25,259 nucleotides of DNA, from positions 1 to 25,259 of the forward strand of contig DBXS01000034.1 of assembly GCA_002310055.1 (NCBI GenBank), read 5' to 3'. A model generated the notes under the pieces. That model ran no database searches. It had not been told where the DNA came from and saw only the letters and a program-made list of their open reading frames with translations. Of this stretch, positions 14,543 to 22,400 are shown piece by piece (within the stretch, counting starts at the first letter, position 1; every line of letters begins with the position of its first letter). The position numbers and the translations under genes are program-made. The stretch is from Clostridiales bacterium UBA1206 (GTDB lineage: Bacteria; Bacillota; Clostridia; Oscillospirales; CAG-382).

Positions 14543-15295
14543 ATGGACCGTACAGTAAACAAAAAAACAAAAACGACCATCGTCGTCATATCAGTCGCAC
14601 TTGCGTTGATAATCGCGGCGCTCATCGCCGTGCTCATAGTCAGGGCGAACCGCCCGCAGAGCGACGTTACCGTCCTGCCCGAGAATTATATCGGCACGTC
14701 CGCCGGCGCGTGGAACGCTCCCGCGCTCTACCTCGGCGGTAATATCAAGGCGGACCCCGTCACGGCTGACGTCGAACTCGCGCTGGCGCTCAACAGCTCC
14801 AATCCCGAAGAAAATCAAAGCTTCGACGTGTATAATATGTTCCCGGGCGACAGCGTCACGCAGAAATACCGTATCGATATCAGTTATAGCGAAAAAGTCT
14901 CGGTCCTCTTCACGGCGGAACCCCATCCCGGCAGCGAGCTCGCCGCCGCTATGAATATCCGTCTCGTGTACGACCTTACGGGCGAAGTCCTTTACGAAGG
15001 CCTTATCGCCGATATGGGCGAGACCGTCAAGCACGAGCTTTCCCATTCCGCCCCCGGCACCGACGAAGTCCCGTATTCAATAACCGTTTCGCTCCCCACG
15101 AGCGCCGGGAACGAATTCCAGGGCAAAGAACTGGTGCTCCGCTTCACCTGGACCGTCGAGGACGAAAGCCAGCTTATCCCCCCCACCGGCGACAGCAACC
15201 CCGTGCTGATCTATATCATCATCGCGGCTTGCGCGCTGCTGCTCTTCTGGGTGCTCTGGGGCGTTATCAAAAAAAAGCACGGGGAGGATGAATGA
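14543..15295 (+). CDS. Bitopic TasA/camelysin-like surface protein with sortase-like IPPTG tail
   Basis: A 250-residue protein with an N-terminal hydrophobic helix (about 12-34). Its extracellular domain carries the phrase YNMFPGDSVTQKYRI and a beta-sandwich pattern like the TasA/camelysin neighbours. The C-terminal membrane helix (about 220-242) ends in KKKHGEDE. Just before that helix is LIPPTGDSNP, a variant of the LPxTG cell-wall sorting signal, followed by the expected hydrophobic run and basic tail. It may be linked to the wall by a sortase or simply stay in the membrane; no sortase gene is visible here. GGAAAGG at 14529-14535 supports ATG 14543. It is first in the operon and its stop overlaps the next start. 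I infer a base or anchor for the fibre. Confidence 0.7.
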   Translation: MDRTVNKKTKTTIVVISVALALIIAALIAVLIVRANRPQSDVTVLPENYIGTSAGAWNAPALYLGGNIKADPVTADVELALALNSSNPEENQSFDVYNMFPGDSVTQKYRIDISYSEKVSVLFTAEPHPGSELAAAMNIRLVYDLTGEVLYEGLIADMGETVKHELSHSAPGTDEVPYSITVSLPTSAGNEFQGKELVLRFTWTVEDESQLIPPTGDSNPVLIYIIIAACALLLFWVLWGVIKKKHGEDE

Positions 15296-15846
15296 TGAGC
15301 AAAGCCGTAAAAACATATAAAAGGAAGATAAACGGCGCCGTCGTCGCCATAATCGTTCTTTCCGTATGCCTCGCCGTTTCGGCGTTCGCGCTCGCGTACG
15401 AGACTCTCGTTGTGGATAGCAACGTCTTCCGTATGGGTACCGTCAAGATCAACATCAACGACGGCGTCCCCGTCATCAGCGAGGGCGAATACCTCTTCGA
15501 GCCGGGCATGACCGTCATAAAGGATTTCTTCATCGAAAATCAAAGCACCTGGGACGTTTACTACCGTCTGTATTTCACAAACGTCAGCGGCGACCTTGCG
15601 GATATCCTCGAACTCACGCTTAAGGAAGGCGATACCGTTATCTTTACCGGCACCGCCCGCGAGCTCGAAAACTCCGTTTCCGCCGTCGGCGTGTCTCCGC
15701 TCGCGGTAATGGAAAAACGCACGCTCACGCTTACGTTCTACTACCCGCCGCAGTCGGGCAACGAGGGGATGGAATGCAGCCTTTCGTTCGACCTGTGCGT
15801 AGAGGCGGTGCAGACCAAGAACAACCCCGACAAAGCTTTTTCGTGA
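15295..15846 (+). CDS. Small TasA/camelysin-like secreted protein
   Basis: A secreted protein of 183 residues. The N-terminal helix (about 12-34) ends in AFALAYETLVVDSNVFRMG, the same layout as the SipW-type signals of the later paralogues (AxAxF/Y, a polar stretch, then an NxxxxG turn). The body is a beta-rich domain with FEPGMTVIKDFFIENQST, a phrase typical of this fold, where the partner-facing strand follows an EPG turn. There is no C-terminal anchor. Two starts are possible; ATG 15295 has the GGGGAGG site at 7 bp and is preferred to ATG 15292 (4 bp). It overlaps the upstream stop and is probably translationally coupled. I infer a minor fibre subunit or chaperone-like partner. Confidence 0.72.
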   Translation: MSKAVKTYKRKINGAVVAIIVLSVCLAVSAFALAYETLVVDSNVFRMGTVKININDGVPVISEGEYLFEPGMTVIKDFFIENQSTWDVYYRLYFTNVSGDLADILELTLKEGDTVIFTGTARELENSVSAVGVSPLAVMEKRTLTLTFYYPPQSGNEGMECSLSFDLCVEAVQTKNNPDKAFS

Positions 15847-15867
15847 CCATCCTAAAAAAAGGCAGGC

Positions 15868-16608
15868 TTGAATGATTTGAAAAAAACGCTCAATATAATC
15901 AAAAACGTTCTGATATGGCTGCTCGTTGCGGTAGCCGTGTTTATGATGATCTTCACCATAATCTCGGTCGCCACGTTCGATAAACCCGACCGCAGCCTGT
16001 TCGGGCTCAAGTTCTTTGTGGTACAGTCCGATTCAATGGCGGCGACGGATTTCAGCGCGGGCGATATCGCCATCGTCAAAAACGTCGACCCCGCGACTCT
16101 GCAGGAAGGCGATATAATCACCTTCATTTCGCAGAACCGCGCAAGCTTGGGCGAAACGGTCACTCATAAGATCCGTAAATTGACTGCCGATGCCAACGGC
16201 AACCCCGGGTTCGTCACCTACGGTACCACCACCGGCAGCGACGACGAGACCGTGGTCACCTATCCGTACGTCATCGGCAAATATACGGGGCGTATCCCCA
16301 AGCTCGGCTCGTTCTTTATGTTCTTAAAGACGACCCCCGGCTATATCGTTTGCATATTCGTCCCCATTGTGCTGCTCATACTGTATAACGGCGTCAACGT
16401 CATCCGCCTGTTCCGTAAATATAAAAAGGAACAGATGGCGGAGATGGAAGAAGAACGCAAAAAGATAGAAGAAGAACGCGCCCAGTCGCAGAAGATGATG
16501 GAAGAGCTCCTGTCTCTCAAAGCGCAGCTCAACGCCCGGCAGGGAACACAGGAGCCCCCCGCGCAGACTCCCCCCGCCCCTGACGGCGGCGATAACGAAG
16601 AAAAATAG
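15868..16608 (+). CDS. sipW: SipW-type signal peptidase I with cytoplasmic coiled-coil tail
   Basis: A membrane signal peptidase of the ER/SipW class (S26B), which removes signal peptides from TasA/camelysin-type proteins. The first helix is at about residues 12-35. The catalytic serine is S56 in QSDSMAATDF, and the general base is H100 in ETVTHKI, with His in place of the Lys of ordinary bacterial enzymes, the hallmark of the class. GDIITFI and FVTYGTTTGSDD are also conserved-type blocks. A second helix (about 164-184) is followed by a highly charged, Glu/Lys-rich coiled-coil (190-225) and a Pro-rich acidic end, longer than usual for SipW (about 190 residues). The start is uncertain: TTG 15868 gives the full frame; TTG 15877 is better spaced from the AGGCAGG site; ATG 15872 is out of frame. 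It lies 21 bp after the previous gene. Confidence 0.88.
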   Translation: MNDLKKTLNIIKNVLIWLLVAVAVFMMIFTIISVATFDKPDRSLFGLKFFVVQSDSMAATDFSAGDIAIVKNVDPATLQEGDIITFISQNRASLGETVTHKIRKLTADANGNPGFVTYGTTTGSDDETVVTYPYVIGKYTGRIPKLGSFFMFLKTTPGYIVCIFVPIVLLILYNGVNVIRLFRKYKKEQMAEMEEERKKIEEERAQSQKMMEELLSLKAQLNARQGTQEPPAQTPPAPDGGDNEEK

Positions 16609-16655
16609 AATAAAATACACAATAAAATAAAGGTATACCGGAAAGGAGGTAAAAA

Positions 16656-17270
16656 ATGAAAACAAACGGTACTGTAAAGATGCTCGTGCTTTCCGCGGTA
16701 TCGGTCGTGCTTTGCCTTGTGATGCTGCTCGGCGCCACTTTCGCTTGGTTTAGCAGTTCGGTTACGTCAGCAAAGAACGTTATCAGCACTGGTACTTTCA
16801 ACGTTGATATCAAATACAATAATGTAGCTGTTACTGACAGTTTTAGTCCTGGCAGTTTTGTTGACCTTGTAAGTGCTTCGCAGTTGTATGATGTTACACT
16901 TGCCCCCGGCGACAAAACCGACGTCAAGTATATCATGATAAAAAACAATAACGATTACACAGTAAAAGTCTCTGCTTCTATAGGCATTGCTACGGCTGCA
17001 GGTATTGAGAGCAATATTGATGAGTTGTTGTTCTACAATAAAACTACAGAAACTCCGATTGCGTTCGCTGACTTTACCAGTTCTGATGCAACTGTACTAG
17101 ACGCAAAACAGGTAAATGAAGTAATCTCATTGTTAGACAACGTAGAACTTGCCCAGGGCGAGTTTGTATATGTCGCTATAGCAGTTGGTTTTGATAAGGA
17201 CGCAGTAAGCACAGGGAAAACGCTGGAGTTTACTATTACAGTCGGTGCTGAGCAGAAAGCCAATTCCTAA
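16656..17270 (+). CDS. TasA/camelysin-like secreted protein A
   Basis: A secreted protein of 204 residues. The SipW-type signal spans about residues 8-48: a hydrophobic run ending LLGATFAWF, a Ser/Thr stretch, then NVISTGTF, the same layout as TasA (where the mature protein begins near an ASGTL motif). The rest is a beta-rich domain, with LAPGDKTDVKYIMIKNNN matching the fold's conserved region. There is no C-terminal anchor, so the product is probably released or polymerised. The ribosome binding site AAAGGAGGT (16642-16650) is near perfect and 5 bp from the ATG, suggesting high expression. The first 35 codons match the GC-rich codon use of the operon, while the body is clearly more AT-rich. 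A major fibre subunit is a reasonable inference. Confidence 0.78.
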   Translation: MKTNGTVKMLVLSAVSVVLCLVMLLGATFAWFSSSVTSAKNVISTGTFNVDIKYNNVAVTDSFSPGSFVDLVSASQLYDVTLAPGDKTDVKYIMIKNNNDYTVKVSASIGIATAAGIESNIDELLFYNKTTETPIAFADFTSSDATVLDAKQVNEVISLLDNVELAQGEFVYVAIAVGFDKDAVSTGKTLEFTITVGAEQKANS

Positions 17271-17318
17271 CCCCTGATTCCGATCCAATTTTAGAAAATA
17301 TAACGAAAGGAAAAAATT

Positions 17319-18479
17319 ATGTCTAAGAAAACACTTAGAAGAGCGTTGATCACCAGCGTCGTTTCGCTCGTGCTCTGCTTCGCAATGCTGCTCGGCGCTA
17401 CTTACGCGTGGTTCACGGACACGGCCTCCACCGGAGTCAACACCATCGCTTCCGGTAACCTCAAAATGGTGCTTGAATATTACGACGGCACAAAATGGGA
17501 AAAAGTTGATTCTTCGACCAAGCTGTTCGGCGATGCTCTCTTCGAACCGGGCGCTGTGCAGATCGCGTATGTTCACGTTAAAAACGCTGGCGACCTCGCG
17601 TTCAAGTATAAGCTCAACGTCGTTTTCGGTAACGAGATCCCCGGTGTGAACGTTGCAGGTGAATCCTTCAATCTTTCCGATTATCTCGAGACCGCTGTCG
17701 TTGATATGGGCACTGATTTCGCTCCGTATTCCAACAGAGCCGCCGCTGTTGCCGCTGCTACCGCCGAAGGCGTTGCCGCCACTTCTTTCGAAGGCAATCT
17801 TGCTAAAAAAGCCACTTCCAACGCTATCGCGCTTATAGTTTATATGCCCGAGACCGTCGACAACGTTGCCAACCACAACGGCACCGATATCCCCAGCCTT
17901 GAGCTCGGCGTTTCCGCAGTTGCCACTCAGGACACCGTTGAAGAAGACGCGTTCGATAATCAGTACGACGCTTCCGCTACTTTCCCTGAAGAAGAAACTA
18001 CTGCTGTTCCTCACCCGACGGTTACTGAAATAAGCGCCGGTACGCTTAATAATGTCAACGGCGAACAAGGCAATAGCAAAGATTTTGATATTGGTTTAAG
18101 GTTTGTTGCTAACGAAGATGATTCAGCTGAATTCGGCAACTATATTTGCGAATTCATGCTCACTTTCAACCAAGCAGTCGAAGGTGCGAAAGTGGATCTC
18201 TATGGCGAGTATGCCGCTTCCGGTATGGAAGGAATAGTAGGCCAATCTGCTAACGGCTATAATTTCGAACCTGGTGTTGGCATGCCTGTTTTAGCTACTG
18301 CAGGATTAGGTCCTGTTACTTATGATGATGTTATCAATTTGGTGAAAGATTTTAGATGCTATCTTCATGTTACTGATCCTGCAGATGGTCTTACTACCAC
18401 TCTGCAGCTCGTTATGACAAATCCTGATACCAACGAAGTAATTGAGATTCATACTTTTACTTACACCTACGGCGACTAA
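17319..18479 (+). CDS. TasA/camelysin-like secreted protein B with extra C-terminal domain
   Basis: A secreted protein of 386 residues. Residues 1-48 carry the SipW-type signal (MSKKTLRRALI, then LLGATYAWFTDTAST and NTIASGNL), very close to the next gene. Residues about 49-227 form a TasA-like domain containing LFEPGAVQIAYVHVKNAGD and ending in FDNQYDASATFPE. After that comes a further 150-residue domain (about 235-386) with a more AT-rich composition and no family I recognise; VEGAKVDLYGEYAASG lies near its middle. The next gene ends exactly where this TasA-like domain ends (QYDADASFPG), so this gene looks like that module plus an added domain. A CGAAAGG site lies 8 bp before the ATG. It is probably a decorated or adhesive subunit. 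Confidence 0.76.
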   Translation: MSKKTLRRALITSVVSLVLCFAMLLGATYAWFTDTASTGVNTIASGNLKMVLEYYDGTKWEKVDSSTKLFGDALFEPGAVQIAYVHVKNAGDLAFKYKLNVVFGNEIPGVNVAGESFNLSDYLETAVVDMGTDFAPYSNRAAAVAAATAEGVAATSFEGNLAKKATSNAIALIVYMPETVDNVANHNGTDIPSLELGVSAVATQDTVEEDAFDNQYDASATFPEEETTAVPHPTVTEISAGTLNNVNGEQGNSKDFDIGLRFVANEDDSAEFGNYICEFMLTFNQAVEGAKVDLYGEYAASGMEGIVGQSANGYNFEPGVGMPVLATAGLGPVTYDDVINLVKDFRCYLHVTDPADGLTTTLQLVMTNPDTNEVIEIHTFTYTYGD

Positions 18480-18543
18480 CCCCGCGCATAAAAACGTTAC
18501 AACAAAAAACAAATAAAAAACAAAACGAAAGGAAAAAAACACC

Positions 18544-19239
18544 ATGTCTAAGAAGAACCTCAAAAAGGCACTGATCCCCAGCCTTATCGCTCTGGTTCTC
18601 TGCTTTGCAATGCTTCTCGGCACCACCTTCGCGTGGTTCACCGACACCGCCGAAACCGGCACCAACGTTATCGCTTCCGGTAACCTCAGCATCGATCTGT
18701 TTGCCAAGACCGATTATACCAAAGATTACGCAAAAGTCGACAAAACGACCGTACTTCTCGGCGATGATATCCTTTGGGAACCGGGCTACACTGCAGTTAT
18801 CTATGCAAAGATCGTCAACACTGGCGACCTCGCTGTCAAATACACTATGAACATAGTTGTTGCTGAAGCTGAAGCTGATCCTAATGCTGATCCTGATGCT
18901 GCTCCTGCTCCTGACCTCTCTAAAGCCATCAAAGTCTACTATGCTCCTTCCGCTGATGCCGCCGTTACCCGTGATCTTTCCGGCCTTCGTGAACTCGGCA
19001 CTCTCTATGATGTCCTCAATGACACCACCGGCGCTTATGCTATCAACGATACTCTCGAAGCTAAAAATGATGAAGATTATGCTACCATCGTTCTCGTTAT
19101 GGATCCCGCAGCCGGCAACGAATATCAGGGCCTTTCCATCGGCAACGGCTTCTCCTTCAAAGTAGTCGCTACTCAGGCAGCTGTTGAATCTGACTCCATC
19201 GACGATCAGTATGACGCCGATGCTTCCTTCCCCGGCTGA
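18544..19239 (+). CDS. TasA/camelysin-like secreted protein C
   Basis: A secreted protein of 231 residues and a close paralogue of the preceding one. The signal has MSKKNLKKALI and LLGTTFAWFTDTAET, followed by NVIASGNLSI, so the processed protein should begin near the ASGNL turn. The domain contains LWEPGYTAVIYAKIVNTGD and ends QYDADASFPG, the same end motif as the first module of protein B. A short Ala/Asp/Pro-rich insertion (AEAEADPNADPDAAPAPD) at about 107-124 is probably an exposed, flexible loop. No anchor is present. It has the same CGAAAGGAAAAA ribosome binding block as its neighbour and lies 64 bp after it. It is likely a fibre subunit processed by the SipW-type peptidase encoded upstream. 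Confidence 0.78.
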   Translation: MSKKNLKKALIPSLIALVLCFAMLLGTTFAWFTDTAETGTNVIASGNLSIDLFAKTDYTKDYAKVDKTTVLLGDDILWEPGYTAVIYAKIVNTGDLAVKYTMNIVVAEAEADPNADPDAAPAPDLSKAIKVYYAPSADAAVTRDLSGLRELGTLYDVLNDTTGAYAINDTLEAKNDEDYATIVLVMDPAAGNEYQGLSIGNGFSFKVVATQAAVESDSIDDQYDADASFPG

Positions 19240-19267
19240 TCTCTGAACCCTTAACAAAAACCGTAAA

Positions 19268-19298
19268 GGGCACTTGCGGCTTCTTGCCGCAAGCGCCC
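19268..19298 (+). other. Intercistronic hairpin upstream of the giant gene
   Basis: GGGCACTTGCGGC (19268-19280) pairs with GCCGCAAGCGCCC (19286-19298) with one mismatch and a TTCTT loop. No U-tract follows. The 165-bp gap also holds a CGCGCG/CGCGCG hairpin near 19349-19365, and no gene. These may lower or stabilise expression of the giant gene relative to the fibre genes, but this is not shown by the sequence. Confidence 0.55.
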
Positions 19299-19404
19299 CG
19301 ACCAATGCGCACGAACCCGCCTGTTTTCGGCCGGGGGAGTACCTTCCCGCGCGATTTCGCGCGCGTTGGCTGAAAAAAACTAAGGTCACGAAAGGAAAAT
19401 TGTG

Positions 19405-22400
19405 ATGACCAACATCAATTCCGTCTCTTTGAATAGGAAAAAGAATGTCGAAAAGCGTTTCTGGCTTTCCGTCGCTTTTTCCGTTGTCGCAATATTCCTT
19501 TGCCTTGCGGCGCTGTGCGCCTCCACCTACGCCCTCTTCCAAAAGAGCGCCACCAGCACCGGCAACGTCGTCCGCACCGCGGTGTATGCCTTGGATTTCA
19601 AATGGGATGGCACCCAGTACACTAATGTCTCCGGTAATACCGTAGAGGGAACAGACCACGTTTTCTTTGGCTCCGGCAGCGCGTATGAATTGGTTTTTAC
19701 TAACGAAAACGCGGATCTTTCCGTCGGTAATCATACACTTACTATTTCTTATCCTACCGGCGTAGAAGGCAACGCCTCCACGGGTTACGTTATAATCACT
19801 GTCAACGACGGTTGCCAAACCATGACCTACATTACCGATCAAATAGAAAACGGCATGACTTTGGAGATAACCTTTGCCATCAGCTCGTCGACCGCTACTA
19901 TAACAGTTGCTCCCAACTGGGGGACTGCCGCCACGCACGACGTCCACGCGAATAATACTATCCCTGTTTCCGGCCACAGTTGGGGCGAAGTTACATATAC
20001 TTGGTCTGAAGATCATTCAACTGTCACCGCCAATCGCACCTGCGCTAATAATCCGGAACACGTTCAAACGGAAACCGTAAACGCCACAAGCGAAGTTACT
20101 ACTCAGCCGACTTGCACAAGCGACGGTGTCCGCACTTATACTTCCGCTGCGTTCGAAAACAGCGCGTTTGACGTACAAACAACTACGGAAACTGTAGCCG
20201 CCCTCGGTCACGTTGAAGTCATCGACGCAGCTGTTGCGCCCACTTGCACCGAGACCGGCCTTACCGAAGGCAAACATTGCTCACGCTGCAACGAAGTCCT
20301 CGTCGCACAGGAAGTTGTCGCCGCTCTCGGGCACGTTGAAGTCATCGACGCAGCTGTTGCGCCTACCTGTACCGAAACCGGCCTCACCGAAGGCAAGCAT
20401 TGCTCACGCTGCAACGAAGTCCTCGTCGCACAAGAAGTTGTCCCCGCGCTCGGGCACGATTGGGGCACCACCCCCGCATGGGAATGGACCGGCACGACTT
20501 CCGCCACGGCGACGTTCACTTGTACGCGCGACAGCAGCCATACGCATACCGAGACCGCTACCGGTGATGCTATCACTTCCGCGGAAGGCACCGGCGCTGA
20601 CCTCGGCTACACGGTCTACACCGCCACGGTCAGCTTCAATAACGCCCCTTATACCAATATTACAAGAACACTTATCACATACAGCATTACTTATAATCTC
20701 GATGGCGGTGAAGCCAGCGGGAATCCGACGAGTTACACCGTGGAATCGGATGCTATCACGCTGAATAACCCGACTCGCGAGGGATACACTTTCGCGGGCT
20801 GGACCGGCACGGATCTTTCCGGCGCGACGGAAACGGTGACGATCGCACAGGGCAGCACCGGTGACCGTTCTTATACCGCAACGTGGACCGAGAATAGCGC
20901 CCGCTCCTTCACGCATTCGGATAACCTTGCGCACACGGATACATATCTGTACCGCGTGGGGAACGGCAACACCGTCACTCTTGGCACGCTGTTCAAGCTG
21001 GCAAGCGGTACGCATAGTAGCGACCATGCAGTTAATATTAGAGTCGTTGCGGTAGAGAGCAATTCGTCTGTAGTTGGTAACGGTACAAATCTTGCAAACG
21101 GCAGTAACGCTAAATGTGTGTATACCGTTAATTCGTCTGATTGGACGGCTTCCACGCTCAAGTTCACCGGCGAAGGCCCTGTTTCTGTTGAAATCTGGGA
21201 GGGAAGCGGCGAGCATTACACCCTCAATCTCGAAGTCGTTACGGGCAATAACTTTGTCGAAAACGCTACCCTCAACGGTAACGCAAATATCGTACTGCTC
21301 GGGGACGTCAAACTCGGCGACAGCAGCGGCACCAACCCCGCCCTTACGCTTAGCGGCAAGAGCCTCTGGGGCAACGGATTCGAGATCGACTGCACCGGCA
21401 GCAATATCAGCACCAAGGGCCACGGCATAATCTCGCTTACTAACTCAACTATCGATAACGCCGTTATCATCGGCCCGACGTTCACTACTTACCAAGGCAA
21501 TTATAATAATGATTATTATTGCTCTACTGTTGTTACTGAAGGCGGTTCTAATACTATAACGAATTGCCGCATTACCGGCGCGTCTTCGCCGTTGCGTGTC
21601 AAATCGGAAGTATATGTTAAAGATACTATTCTTTCCGGCGGTTTGCTCTGCAATATGGAATTCAAATCCGGTACCGCTACGGTTGAGAATCTTACTACAA
21701 TTAATACACAAAACAGTTTGGGTATAGTATTCGGCGCCGACTGTGCGACTGGTTCATCTATTACCATTAACGGTTCTCTTACGCAGCATAACTTTATTGC
21801 AGATAATGCAAGTATGAGTTGTAGTGAAGCTAATACATTGAAGAATACAATGTTTGGTTCCAGCTATAGCGAGTATCAATTTACTTCCGGCTCTCGTAAG
21901 TACGTCAATACTGGTATTATTTCAATGAGTTCAAGTATCGGAGCCGCCAATATTATTGATAATCGTAGCGATAAACGTAATTATATCGGAAAATCGGCTA
22001 GCATATTAGGGCAGTCTGGTTATGTTTATACTATGAAGAACACCGATTCGTCGATGCTTGAGACGAGTTATACCGAACCGACTTACGTGCCCAGCACACA
22101 AAAACCGTATGATCCTGTGTTCAGCTGGTCCGTACCTTCCGGCGATAACGTAGCCGCGGGCGGCGACTCGCATTGCTATAAGGACAGCTACAGCGTGCTC
22201 CAGATCCAGTTCCTTACCGGCGGCAGTAAGACGATCAATGCTTCTAGCTACGCAAAATTTGTAAAATATCAATATGAAACATCTCCTATAGAGTCTTCGT
22301 CAATTACTTGTATAAATAACGCAAGCGGCGCGTCGCTTACCGTAACAAACGGCAGCGTCACCTTTACCGAGGCCGGCGAGTATACTATTACGTATCAGTA

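Noticed and set aside
18457..20016. A 519-codon minus-strand open frame opposite protein C and the start of the giant gene
   Set aside because: It mirrors strongly supported secreted-protein genes, has no good ribosome binding site or family features that I can see, and long antisense frames are expected where third positions are GC-biased.
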